A program made the translations under genes and the position numbers. The notes below the pieces were generated by a model, which saw nothing but the letters and a program-made list of their open reading frames with translations, did not search any database and was not told where the DNA came from. From Megalonaias nervosa (Eukaryota; Mollusca; Bivalvia; Unionida; Unionidae), in assembly GCA_016617855.1 (NCBI GenBank), contig JAECUM010096299.1, positions 30,055 to 94,054 on the forward strand: a DNA stretch of 64,000 nucleotides. The letters are read 5' to 3'. Positions within the stretch are counted from its first letter, which is position 1. Every line of letters begins with the position of its first letter. Below, in pieces: positions 12,695-28,100 of the stretch.

Positions 12695-13420
12695 GAATGT
12701 AGTTGAGTGTACTAATATTTTTGTGTTATAAATAACTGCCCACATGCCTGTTTATATTAGGCATACATGTATATACATATCTAATCAGGTAGAAATGGAT
12801 TGATTTTAATTGCCGTTAGGATGGTACTTTTAAAGCTACAATAATTGACCTTTATAGTGCATTATGGTTCACTGAGTACTGGTTTAAGTAAGTATATGTT
12901 ATTCATTTTATGATAATGCTTACCTTTCTAAGCTGACATTAAATACTTTGTAAGGTGGATGTTCAACTATTAGGTATTTGATCTGAGTTTGATCTGTGTT
13001 TGAAGAGTTTCCATGGTTACGGAAGTAGTCCCTTTCAGACTGTTGTAGTCCCACATAATAAGGATTAAATATCCATATCCATTACAGAATGAAAATATTA
13101 TTCTGATTAGTGAAATTTGTCAAGCATTAGTCACTTTGTTGAAATAACAAATTGATTAATTACAATTTTTGTGATAAATTGTTCTAGAAGTAGTCAAAAT
13201 ACAATTCATTATTTTTCACAGTTTTAGACAAATTTTTTATGTTGGATACTTGAAAAATGTCTGGGTTTGGAAATGTTAACCAATTAATTGATTAATAATT
13301 TATAGAATAGAAGTAACTGAATATCAATTATGACATCACTACCCATTATTAGTTTTTAGATCTACCGGTTAAAGACCAGAAGAGTTAATGCCTTGGATCT
13401 CCAACTTTTGTTAATCTGCC
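12693..13420. other. Non-coding, no feature seen
   Basis: No exon or repeat boundary was recognised. Confidence 0.4.
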
Positions 13421-13725
13421 ATCCATCTGTCACCCCCTCGGCCATCCATCTGTCATTAATCTGTATTGAATCTGACATCTGTCATTCATCTGTCATCCAT
13501 CTGCCATCCATCTGTCATCCTTATGTCATCTGTTATCTGTCTGTCATCCATCTGTAATCCATCTGCTGTCCTTCTGTCATCCATCTGTCATTCATCTGCC
13601 ACCCATCTGTCATCCATCTGCAATCCATCTGTCATTCATCTGCCATGTGTCATTCATCTGCCATCCATCTGCCATCCATCTGTCATTCATCTGCCATCCA
13701 TATGCCATCCATCTGTCTTCCTTTA
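13421..13725. repeat. 11-bp minisatellite (catctgtcatc)
   Basis: About 27 degenerate units of 'catctgccatc / catctgtcatt'. The plus-strand open frame at 13466-13726 (Ser/His/Ile/Cys-rich) is an artefact of the 11-bp period. Confidence 0.95.
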
Positions 13726-17095
<3,370 letters not shown>

Positions 17096-17096
17096 C

Positions 17097-18575
17097 AAGT
17101 GCTTTATCCCAGGACATGCCATGATAGCTGACACAGGCTGATCTGATGGGTAGAACATGCCATGATAGCTGACACATGCTGATCTGACATGTAGAACATG
17201 CCATGATAGCTGTGATGGGCTGATCTGACAGGTAGAGCATGCCATGATAGCTGACATCAACTGATCTGACAGGTAGAACATGCCTTGATAGCTGACATCA
17301 GCTGATCTGACAGGTAGAACATGCCATGATAGCTGACAGGGGATGATCTGACAGGTAGAGCATGCCATGATAGCTGACAGGGGATGATCTGATGGGTAGA
17401 ACATACCATGATAGCTGACACAGGCTGATCTGACAGGTAGAACATGCCAGGATAGCTGTCATGGGCTGATCTGACAGGTAAAACATGCCATGATAGATGA
17501 CATCAGCTGATCTGACAGGTAGAGCATGCCTTAATAGCTGACAGGGGATGATCTGATGGGTAGAATATGCCATGATAGCTGACATCAGCTGATCTGACAG
17601 GTAGAACATACCATGATAGCTGATGGGATGATCTGAAAGGTAGAACATGCCTTGATAGCTGACATTGGCTGATCTGATGGATAGAACATGCCATGATAGC
17701 TGACATCAGCTGATCTGACAGGTAGAACATGTCATGATAGCTGACATCAACTGATCTGACAGGTAGAGCATGCCTTGATAACTGACAGGGGATGATTTGA
17801 TGGGTAGAACATGCCATGATAGCTGACATCAGATGATCTGACAGGTAGAACATGGCATGATAGCTTACAGGGGATGATCTGACAGGTAGAACATGCCATG
17901 ATAGCTGACAGGGGATGATCTGATGGGTAGAACATGCCATGATAGCTGACATCAGCTGATCTGACAGGTAGAGCATGCCATGATAGCTGACAGGGGATGA
18001 TCTGATGGGTAGAACATGCCATGATAGCTGACATCAGCTGATCTGACAGTAGAACATGCCATAATAGATGACACAGGCTGATCTGATGGGTAGAATATGC
18101 CATGATAGCTGACATCGGCTGATCTAACAGTAGAACATGCCATGATAGCTGACGTCAGCTGATCTGATGGGTAGAACATGCCATAATAGATGACACACGC
18201 TGATCTGACAGGTAGAACATGCCATGATAGCTGACATCAGCTGATCTGATGGGTAGAATATGCCATGATAGCTGACAGGGGATGATCTGACAGGTAGAAC
18301 ATGCCATGATAGCTGACATAAGCGGATCTGATGGGTAGAATATGCCATGGTAGCTGACAGGGGATGATCTGATGGGTAGAGCATGCCATGATAGCTGACA
18401 TGGACTGATAAGATGGCAGAACATGCCATGATAGCTGACATGGACTGATATGATGGCAGAACATGCCATGATAGCTGACATGGGATGATATGACAGGTAG
18501 AACATGCCATAGCGGCTGACATCAGCTGATGTGATGGTAGAACGTGTCATGATAGTTGACATGGGCTGATCTGAT
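17097..18575. repeat. 41-bp minisatellite, about 36 units
   Basis: The unit consists of 'atgccatgatagctgacaca', 'ggctgatctgacaggtagaa' and c. Two subtypes ('catcagctgatctgacagg' and 'aggggatgatctgatggg') alternate over much of the array, giving an 82-bp higher-order period. Since 41 is not divisible by three, all three minus frames stay open over long stretches and produce overlapping peptides with a 41-residue period. Those are repeat artefacts, not genes. Confidence 0.97.
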
Positions 18576-19538
18576 TCACAAAATCCATCTTTTCAGTCAG
18601 AAGTTTGGCATGCTGAACACTGATCAAACTTTTGTCCTTTTATAGACAGGACAATAATCTACACAGATTAAATCTTGTGTTTTCGTATGAGACCTTTATA
18701 GACAAACCTGTCAGATGGTTTGGCTGTAAAATGGTTTTGATTTATATAAGCTCATTGTAGACAATGTCTTCCTCATGCATGTAATAAGAATTTAACTAAA
18801 ATTTATTGCGACTCTTATTAGTTCAAATTAGGGTGACCAGTAAATGTTATGATATATTAACGGCCAGTTTATACTTACATTGGTAGAGATACCAAGTACC
18901 AATTTTAAACATTTTAGGAATTTCAAGATTGATGGCAAAGACATTTCCTACCACTCCAAATTAGTTAACTGAACTTTTCGTTTTTAGACTCAAGTTTCAG
19001 TCTTAAATGTTCAAGAAACCTTTAAATGTATGGAGTATAAATATCTGTATAATCAGCAATTAATTCCATTAGGTCTAATATAAATTTATGAGAATTTCTT
19101 ATATAGTTTCCCTGCAGTTAATTCCATTGGACCTGTATGTCAGTTTATGGGAATTTCATATCTGGTTACCCCAATATAATATTGTTCACTGTGTATGCAA
19201 AAGAGCTAGTGTTAGAATTACAATTATTCATTGTTAACTGGATTCAGAGACAGAGAGGTTATTGTGTATAGACTGGTTTACACCCAGGGTGTACCATTGT
19301 AATTTCTTTCCCTCCAGTGACTTTGTGGTAAAAGGTCAGTATAGTTTTTGGTCTACTTTGCTGTTCTATGTGTATTTGCACTCTTTGTCCACTTGACTGT
19401 ATAAACATTTTATTCAGTTCAAATGGTATACATCCATGGATCCAGTGGGGGTGGGTTGGGGGAGACACCTTGGGTTTTGAGCCCACCAGTTGGTCTGGAA
19501 ATTTATTTACTTTATTCTGTCTCTGTAGAGGTAGGGGT
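18576..19538. other. Non-coding, no feature seen
   Basis: Contains only a weak local repeat ('taattccatt.g.cct' near 19060 and 19120). No exon was recognised. Confidence 0.4.
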
Positions 19539-19539
19539 A

Positions 19540-19762
19540 CCATATTTAGTTGCCTATAAGTCAAGTCAAACTACAAATAACAAAGATCCTGTTCTGCTCT
19601 AGCATTAGCATAATGCACATGCAGATCAGGGTCAATGGTGTTTGTGCTACTGATTACTCCTAACAAACTGCACAGACCCAGATGTGCGGGTGCATTATGT
19701 GATGGCAGACCTGGGTTTGTGCGGTTTGCAGTTGGACTCATCTTATAAGTGAGCATATATAG
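19540..19762. mobile_element. Family-B MITE, near full length
   Basis: TA-flanked and about 223 bp. The left arm contains 'gcctataagtcaagtcaaac' and 'gatcctgttctgctctagca'; the right arm mirrors it with 'gcagacctgggtttgtgcgg', 'tttgcagttggactcatctt' and 'ataagtgag'. The centre is 'gtgtttgtgctactgattac'. This is the clearest copy of the palindromic design. Confidence 0.85.
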
Positions 19763-19764
19763 TA

Positions 19765-21590
19765 TATAGTAATCTATCCGTCTGTCTGGTGCTTGTTAAT
19801 GCAGCTAGCCCCCTCCTCCCCCCAGCCCCAGCTTTTGATGCTGTGAAATTGAGTAAGTATTATGGTCATCACGTGGAGATAGGAATATTGAGAAATTGCT
19901 TTGCTCTGAAATTTTGGATAGATTTATAAGCCTTTTTCTGTTGGAATTGTGTATTACATGGTCTTGTTAGCACAACGTGTCCCAGGAGAGGTGGGGGTGT
20001 ACATGTACTTATGCAAGCAAATTGTTTATCAATCCTGTATTTATTTTTTTTTGTTTTAAAAAAAATGGAATAAAAATTGACCATCCAACTTTTATATCTG
20101 TTTGAAGATTTCTCATTGTTTAAAAAAATCTTGAACCCCACCAATGTATACCTGGCTGGTTACATGGGATGCACAAAATTAATTCCTTTAGTTTCCCAGC
20201 ATGCACAATCTCTTTGAGAGAATATTCCCATACATTTCATTTTTTTTCTTTTGTATCAGAAGTTACAACTGAAAATTCCCAACTATATTTATTTCTTTTA
20301 GAGATATTTTCCACCACAACCACCACCACCACCACCACCACCATCCTTTAACAAATTATCCTATTCTCTCACTGTTAATTTGTTCTCAGAAAAATAGTAT
20401 TACACTCTTATATGTGAGATCACTACAGGTATTTTTTATGATTCATCCAAGGGGATAAAAAAAGGCCCCAATCTAAATGTAAAATTGGGCCTAAATCCCC
20501 AAGTAACATATTTCGAAAATTGAGCACATATAACCATTTTAAGCTATTTATTGCTGAAATTTTTTTCAGTCAATAAAATTTTTCTATAAGAATTCAGAAT
20601 GACCCAAGAATTCCTAATGGCCTTAGAAAAGTACCACTTTATTTCTGTGATGAAGAGAACTGGCCTTTCACGTCAGGAGAGGCCCCTCTCATGATTGGTT
20701 GGCATGTAAGGATCCTTGTTATTATTATTAGAGGCATGACTACATTACATGCATTGTATCCTACCATTTTAAAAAGAAAAACACTGTCGGAAATATTTTT
20801 ATTGAGGTCTGTACATTATTGAAATCCTGCATTCTCTATGTCAGATTTACTGTCTATCCAGTGATAAACTAAGGGGATCAATGTAATGAATTTTGGCTCA
20901 CCTGACCAATGGATACATGAGCTTGTGGTATGAGTATGATTTTGAGTGACATTCACGCATATTAATGATGTGATCTTGCATCTGATTGGCTGAATTTGTG
21001 AACACTCTAAAGGCTATATATCTGATTGAACCTCTTGTTCATATAGTAGGAGTGGGCCTATAACCAGGCATTTATATCAAATGACTTTAAAGATCACATT
21101 TTTTTCTGGGTCATTGTGACTTATTATCAAGTATGGTTTTATCTTTGTATAAATGCGGTATTTGGATTGTTTTTATCCATTTATGTCTCATTAATGTGAA
21201 ATATTGTTTACTTGTTAGTCACTAAGCTTTCATTAGGAAAATTATCAGATTACTGTCATAAATGATTATTTAGGTGCAGATATTTTTAATAAAATTTTTA
21301 CACTAAGATATTATTTTATTCACTATGTAGCCTTTAAGTCATGAGCGTCCAATCTTTTTTGGCTGGGGCTAAAACATGTAAGTCACAGTCTCCATGAGCA
21401 AGAACAGTTTCTTATAACTAATTATGTATATCAATTAAAATGCATACTTTCAAATGGTCTGCCTACATGGCCATGGCCATATGATGTGAAGGACTGGTCT
21501 GCATGCGAACCATGGACAACTAGTTGGACACACCTGCTTTAAATGATACGTTACTGTTTGTTTCTGTGTATAGCCTTGAAATGATAAATC
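19765..21590. other. Non-coding; short (CAC)n run
   Basis: A CAC/ACC trinucleotide run occurs at about 20314-20342. Otherwise no exon, element or tandem array was recognised. Confidence 0.4.
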
Positions 21591-22270
21591 TCAGTTCTCA
21601 GGGCCAATGCAACATTGAATAATCTTGCTCTCCTTTGATCAACCTGTATCAGGCTGTAGTGTGTCTTTTCTAGACAAAGCACTTTTCATTGTCTCAGCAT
21701 GATGTTACAGTCTTGAATCAGCCTGGGTCAGATGCTAAGTTGTGTCTGTTCCAGGCAAAGCACTTTACATTGTCTCAGTATGTCTGCATGTGATTTGGAT
21801 TTTTAACATAGCTTTAAAAAATTTCCAGTAATATCACTATGATGTCTGCAGTGTGATTGTTTATATTGATGTTTAGCAGACATGTAGCATCATGTCCCAC
21901 CCAGTCCAATTATCCTGGCACCAGGCCAACCAGTCCTAACACTAACCTCATAATGTTGAGTGCCAAGCAAGACAGCTGCTAGTACCATTTTTATAGGTCT
22001 TTGGTATGACTCGGCCAGGTTTCGAACCCGCATCCGAGGCAGAGTCTCTAACCACTGTGGTCACCTGAGTGGTCTCAGTATACATGTAATATGATGTTAC
22101 AGTCATGGACCAGCTTAGGTCGGCTGCTGTAGTGTATCTCTTCCAGGCAATGCACTTTTTGTTGTCTCACTATAATGTGATGTTATTATCTTGGATCAGC
22201 CTTGGATGGCTGCTTCAGTGTGTCTCTTCCAGGCCAAGTACTTTACATTACCTCAATATGATATGATGTC
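21591..22270. repeat. Tandem SINE-body units (about 100 bp), interrupted
   Basis: Four units share 'atcagcctgggtcag.tgct', 'gtgtgtctcttccaggcaaa', 'gcactttacattgtctcag' and 'tatgatgttacagtc'. The unit resembles the body after the tRNA-Lys-like head at 33376-33450 (ggctgccttagtgtgtcc). A SINE-2 copy lies in the middle of the array (21782-22072). Confidence 0.75.
21782..22072 (-). mobile_element. SINE-2 copy inserted in SINE-body array
   Basis: Inverse of the copy at 59306-59629. The tail side reads 'tttggatttttaacatagc'; the head side (right) carries a box-B-like 'ggtttcgaacccgcatccg' and box-A-like 'tctctaaccactgtggtcac'. It is flanked by direct repeats 'tctcagtat' at 21773-21781 and 22073-22081, a good target-site duplication. 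Confidence 0.85.
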
Positions 22271-23210
22271 ACAATGATATATAGATTTGTTAATGTGCTT
22301 TACAACACCAAACAACAGTGACAAAAATACAACAATTTATCCTAAGGATTGCATAAATTTGATTATAAGTCATAATTTTAAATCAGTTTCACAGAAAATG
22401 AATAGATAAGTAAAGTCCTATAATGAATGCATCTCATGGCTTTTTTTTCACTTGATATCTAAGAAAACAACTAAAAAGCTATTTTCATATATTACATGCT
22501 GCTCGTTATAGTAGTGATCCCTCTACAGTACTTGATTCTTTTTCCGGCCAAAAAGCACATATTCTCCAAGGCAGTTACTGCAATATTCTCGGGAAAATAT
22601 TGAATTAGTCAAGGCATGTTTTGGTACCATACTAAATAAAGAAACAAGTACCTTCAGTATTAATATTCTTAAATCCAGATGACAGAATTTTTAACATAAT
22701 AATTTCTTAAAATTCGTGTTAATGACAATCAAAAATTAATCCACAATATCAATATCACAAATCACTGCATTTTTTCAATGAGGTTACAATGAATTCATTC
22801 ACCTTAGTTGACATTTGGAAACCGTAATCCCCTACAGACTGAATACTGAAATTAGATGACTGTGCTACTCAAAACAGTTTCATAAATGAATTTATTCCAT
22901 TCCAGTTCTGTGATACAATATACTTATTGTGTTCTTTATAATCGGAACGGTTTTACTAATGATATGATTTAGTGTTGCATATCATGTGATCTATTGTCAT
23001 AATGCACACATCCAACCCCCCAACCCCCCACCACTGGCTTTTAAATTTTACTTACTCTGCATGAGATGAATACATATATGTATCTGTTGTTTCTTTGTCC
23101 CCAGAAAAAATTAATAGTAAGAAATTATCATAATTCTCCTATGTCAGTTCTTTGTGGTAAACCTACTTTTACAATATTTTTTACATTTCTGTTCATTATT
23201 CCCTCATTGT
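22271..23210. other. Non-coding, no feature seen
   Basis: No exon or element was recognised. Confidence 0.4.
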
Positions 23211-23730
23211 AACCTTCATTATAACATGATTCTTGTTACAAGGCCCTTCATTATAACATGATTCTTGTTATAAGACCCTTCATTATAACATGGTTCTTGT
23301 TATAAGGCCCTTCATTATAAAATGGTTCCTATTATAACACCATTTATTATAGCATGATTCCTCTTATTGGGTCCTTCATTATAACATGGTTCCTGTTATA
23401 AGACCCTTCATTATAACATGGTTCCTGTTATAAGGCCCTTCATTATAACATAATTCTTCTAATAAGGCCCATCATTATAGTATGGTTTTTGCTATAAGGC
23501 CCTTTATTATAACATGGTTCCTGTTATAAGGCCCTTCCATTATACAGTAGAACCTGTCTTGAAAGACCACCCTTTCTGCCGTAAAATTCTGGTCTCTCAT
23601 AACAGGTCACAATGCTATATAATCATTAAATATGTGTGTTGAGAATATGGTCTCTCAAGACAGGTGGTCTCACATAGCAGTGGTCTTTCAAGACAGGTTT
23701 CACTGTAACATGGTTCCTGTTATAAATTAG
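23211..23730. repeat. 32-bp tandem repeat of family C
   Basis: About eleven units of 'cccttcattataacatggtt' plus 'cctgttataagg'. The array is split by a family-A MITE at 23545-23705, after which one more half unit ('taacatggttcctgttata') continues. Confidence 0.92.
23545..23705. mobile_element. Family-A MITE with provable TA duplication
   Basis: 161 bp, starting CAGTAGAACCTGTC and ending with the inverse of CAGTGAAACCTGTC. It interrupts the unit 'cattataacatggttcc' so that TA occurs on both sides. Neighbouring tandem units supply the empty site. Confidence 0.95.
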
Positions 23731-24866
23731 TGCATAGAAATCATCAGCAAAAATAATTTTTTAATGACAGTCACCATTGGGTCATTGATGCACATTTCCC
23801 ACATTGATCAGTTTTTGGAATTATTCACATTGATGGTCATACTATGATAAAGAATTAGGCTACCAAGTATCCATAACAGTTGAAATACTAAACATAGAGA
23901 GAAATCTGCTTGAGTTTGGGACTCACTTATGGATAAGGTATTCACAGTACTCCCTCATTATAATGTTGTCCATGGGAGCCATAGATTATACCACCTATGG
24001 TGAGACCACCTTGTAAGAATCTTTTATTAACTGAGTATAAAAAAATACTGGTCATGTGGCACAGGATGCCCAAGCTTGCAAAAGCACTCTGTGCTACATG
24101 ATCAAGGGCCCAATAATTTTTAATACTATGTCAGTAACCATAGTCTTATGTACTTAAAAACACACTTTTTAAAAAAATTATTTTATTGTTTTACTGAACA
24201 TTCAATGTGTTGTTTATTTATGAATGAAACCTGAGCACCATGCAGTAATACATGCTACTTTACTGCTGTGGAAGCATGCACATACATTGGGTGGTTCCCA
24301 TTCAGCAGTGAACAAAACTGTGTGTGTAAAAGAAGGTGGAATGTCATGCAGCCATAGAAAACACAACAAAATATTGATATTTGGGAAAATTATACATCGA
24401 TTAAAATCAAAGATACCATTATGAAATCATGGTCCTAAATCATTCCATCTTAGGTTATTTTTGTCATTGTCCTTATTCAATATTATTGTCTTGGTGGCAA
24501 GTAAAGTTTAAAAGTGCAGTTTGTGTTAAGATTGTTGACAGGGTATTGTGGTCCATTGATCTTGAACAATACCTGAAAATAAGGATATATATTCATTTTG
24601 GAGTCAAAAATGTATTCATTAAATTCATAGTACAGGATAAAACAATGCTTTTCAGAGTGGATGAATGTGTATATTTTGCAAGAAAGAAAAGTGGTTGACT
24701 AAAACATTGTAACAAAGATCAGTTTAACTCCCACCGTCTCTTGTACTAACAGCAGCAACTAGTAATCACTAACATTCTGTTATCAGTATTTTTATAAGTA
24801 ATATTTAGTTGTTTCTTTTTCTTTTTGCAGTTTATATGTTTAGATGTATTCAGATTTTCTTTTATT
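23731..24866. other. Non-coding; fragment of family C
   Basis: About 23945-24020 ('actccctcattataatgttg', 'ccatgggagccatagattat') is a family-C fragment. The open frames at 24224-24698 match nothing I recognise and lack coding character. Confidence 0.4.
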
Positions 24867-25045
24867 TAATTTGAACCTGTCTTGAAAGACCACTGCTATG
24901 AAAGACTACCTGTCTTGAGAGACCATGTCCTCAAACCACAGATTGATTGATTATATAGTATTATGACCTGTAATGAGAGACCACATGTCTTGATAGACCA
25001 CCATTTTGGTGCAGAAGGGGTGGTCTTTCAAGACAGGTTCTATTG
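24867..25045. mobile_element. Family-A MITE
   Basis: The left arm 'gaacctgtcttgaaagacca' (first bases diverged) and right arm 'tggtctttcaagacaggttc' end in 'tattg' followed by TA. Internal 'gattatatagtattatgacc' matches the family. Confidence 0.88.
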
Positions 25046-25384
25046 TATTTTTGTTTTGATGAGAGCTGTATCAACTGATTCTTCAGCACTGGTGTCAGGT
25101 AGAAATGATTACAGTCATTATTTGCATCTGATTGTCATCATATTTATGACATGCTCAGCATTCAACATTTCCATTGACAGTTTTATTTAGATTTGGCCAG
25201 AAATAGTTCATTGAATTCAGGTGTGTGTTTACCATATATGGAAGTGGTTAATACTATTTACTTAAATTTGGTCAGTTCCACTGGATATTGTCTGGTAGCA
25301 TCAATGTTAAACTAAAGGATGCATTCTGGTTATAAAGAATATAATAATGAGTACATGATGCTGTACTCCATCATTATAAGATCA

Positions 25385-25740
25385 TGATACAGTCCTCCCT
25401 TGTTATAACACTGTCCATTGGAATCATAGAGTATACAGTAGAACCTGTCTTGAAAGACCTCCTCTTTTGCCAAAAAGGTATGGTCTCTCAAGACAGGTGG
25501 TCTATCATAACAGGTCACAATGCTTTATAATCAATAAATTTGTGCATTGAGAATGTGGTCTTTCAGGACAGGTGGTCTTGCATAGCAGTTGTCTTTCAAA
25601 ACAGGTTTTACTATACTGCCTTATTCTAAGTGAGATCCCCTTATAATGAATGTATGATACACATAATTTTTCTAGCACCTAATGAAATGGAATCCATGGC
25701 CATATTTATCTTATAACAGGAACCATGTTATGAAGAAGGG
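25385..25740. repeat. Family-C repeat containing a nested MITE
   Basis: The left part 'cctcccttgttataacactg' and 'ggaatcatagagta' and the right part 'ctgccttattctaagtgaga' followed by 'ataacaggaaccatgttatg' form one family-C copy, opened by the MITE at 25436-25613. The 52080-52130 copy reads 'catagagtatactgattta', the uninterrupted form. Confidence 0.8.
25436..25613. mobile_element. Family-A MITE nested in family C
   Basis: It begins CAGTAGAACCTGTCTTGAAA and ends '...acaggttttacta' (last G mutated), with TA at 25434-25435 and 25614-25615. It is in the opposite orientation to the copy at 24867. Confidence 0.9.
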
Positions 25741-26175
25741 CCTTTGAGTGACTGAGTTCTATAATTGTTAATCCACATAACTAATCTATCAACTTTGGTT
25801 CTTCACCTATATTTCCTTCTGCTGGTTTGAACATTAATCTGTTCTAATGGTTATGGATATGAATTATTGATAATACAGTGGCAATCTTGTGGCAAAGGCA
25901 GATCACATTTCCTGTTATAAGTTTTACTGTAAAAAAAAAACAATAAATAAAAAATTCTGCCTCACAGAAGAATTGCAATAAAATCTATGATCCAGCTGTA
26001 AAGGAAGTTAATATTACGAAAAACCTTTGTTTTATTATAGAGCTAAAATTTGCTTGGTCTTAAATTCAGACAGCAAAAATAAAATTCACTGAGCAAAGCT
26101 GTTTGACAGAGAATGTTATGGTTTTATGCAGTGTATGGAGAGTACACTGTTGATTATTCCTAACTGATTTACATG
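25741..26175. other. Non-coding, no feature seen
   Basis: No exon or element boundary was recognised. Confidence 0.4.
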
Positions 26176-26179
26176 GATA

Positions 26180-26393
26180 CCGTATCTACTTGCTTGTAAG
26201 ACAGGTCTAATGGCAAACTGTACAGACCTAGATCTTTTGTCACATAATGTGCTGGCAGATCTGGATCTGTGTAGTTCATTAGGAGTACTCGGTGAAACAA
26301 AACAATGTAGACCTTATCTGCCTGCACTTTATGCTTTGGCAATTCAGAGTCTGTGTTGGTTGTCATTTGACGACTTATCAACAAATATATATG
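26180..26393. mobile_element. Family-B MITE
   Basis: The left end 'ccgtatctacttgcttgtaa' preceded by TA; internal 'aactgtacagacctagatct' and 'gtgctggcagatctggatct'; the right arm ends '...gacgacttatcaacaaatat'. It has the same palindromic plan as 19540-19762. Confidence 0.8.
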
Positions 26394-27225
26394 ATAAATC
26401 TTAAAATCAACATATGGAAAATAATTCTTTTTAATGTACCTGTATAGCTATTTAAGAATAATGAGATTTGTCAGGTACTGATACGAAGTCATGCCCTGTT
26501 GATCATTCTATTCACTAATCAAATTACTCTTTTCATCCTGTTCAAAGAGAAATCAACATTTGGAACATCTCTGATTACTAATGATAACTCTTCTTAACAT
26601 ATAATGCAAGGCTTTTTTTGATAGGCTGCTAAAAATAAGTGGACCAAGAATTCCAAAGGTCACCAGGATATGAATCTTTATCAGTGTCATATCTCCATTA
26701 TGTCAGAGATCTTGATTTTAATCAGATTGTGTAATTGGCTTCAGCTGTAAATTGTGCTTCAAGTGTTTCAAACACTAGACTCTGAGTGAGTCTTGAAATG
26801 TAGCTTTTGAAAATTGTACTTCTTATCCAGCATTTTGTGCTTAAAATTACACACAGTTATCACTGTTGCCTTTCAAACATGTGACTCAAGGTTAAAAACT
26901 GGAAAGTTAATTATGAAATTTGATGCATGCCAGACATGGACTTTTGAAACACTTTGCGGGTAATACTCTAAACATATCTGAATTTCCATATACTGTATTC
27001 CACAATTCTAACTAATTTTTTCAAGTCATACAAAAGTTTGTAGTGATTATATTTTATATGTCAGCTACAATGCACACAGTGTATTAATGAACTTTTGATG
27101 TTTTCTGTACATCTGTTATCAGTTTTATTTCTGCACATTAACTAAAGTAGTCCAAATCAACAGTTACCAAACATTGTGGATAGCTTGCACATCTTGTGAT
27201 TTGGAGGAACCATGCTATCAATTTC
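26394..27225. other. Non-coding, no feature seen
   Basis: No exon or element was recognised. Confidence 0.4.
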
Positions 27226-28100
27226 AGGGTCAAAATGCCAAAGGTCAAGGTCAGTGCTACTGAAAGACAAAAATTATTTCAACACAATAACTCAAATTGT
27301 CTACCATCTACAGATATAAAAACTTTTGGATGTTTGCACTTGGGGTAAGAAAGAACCCTGTTCACTTTGGGGTCTAAAGGTCAAAGGTCAGGGTCACCAT
27401 GACTGAGAGTAGACAGATGATTTCTTCACAATAACATTAGCTCTGCATCACAATACCTGGACCAAACTTTATGGATGCCTTGCTCAATGGCTAAGAAAGA
27501 AGTCTATCGATTTCAGGGTAAAAAGGACTAATGTTAAATTCATTGTGACTGAAAGAAGAATAATGGTTTCTACACAATGACATTAGTTCTATATCATCAA
27601 CTTGGAAAAAACTTTGTTGGTGGCTGGCACTTGTGGTAAAGAAGAACACTGTTAGTCTTGGGGTCAAATGGTCAGGGTCTCTGTGACTGAAAGAAGATAA
27701 CTGGCTTCTGCACAAAAATCAGTGTGTGGATGACTTACAGGTTTGGTAGGAAAGAAGCCTATTTTATTTTTATGGTCAAGAAGTCAAAGATCAAAGCCCC
27801 TCTGCCAAAAGAAAAAGAGTTTTGCATAATAACTTTAGTACCCCAACCAAAGTTTTGTGGAGGGCTTGGACTTAAGGTATTGATTTTGGTGTCAGAACGG
27901 CAAAGGAAGATTGGGTTTTGCAGAAAAAGCAACTTTGTGGAGGTCTTGCATTTAAGGTAACAAAGAAACTTATAGATTCAGGAGTGTAAAGGTCAGAAAG
28001 TATGGTGTTTGTAAATCTAATAACAAATAATAGTTTATGCACATTAGGTTGAGTTCCAGACTGCATACCTTGACCAAGGGTTGATATCATCGAGACCCTG
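27226..28100 (+). repeat. 'ggtcaaggtcactgtgactgaaag' dispersed repeat, about 130-bp period
   Basis: Five or more degenerate units contain 'tttggggtc.aaaggtca', 'ggtca.tgtgactgaaag', 'tttc..cacaataacattag' and 'accaaactttgtggatggct'. The family recurs at 31660-32210, 49190-50170 and 50570-51480. Such repeats are abundant in bivalve genomes (general knowledge). The open frames within are not genes. Confidence 0.8.

Noticed and set aside
17097..18575. CRISPR-like array
   Set aside because: Units are contiguous with no unique spacers, and the DNA is clearly animal-like.
24224..24698. Possible upstream exon(s) of the ankyrin gene
   Set aside because: No ankyrin signature, no convincing splice borders and no family resemblance.
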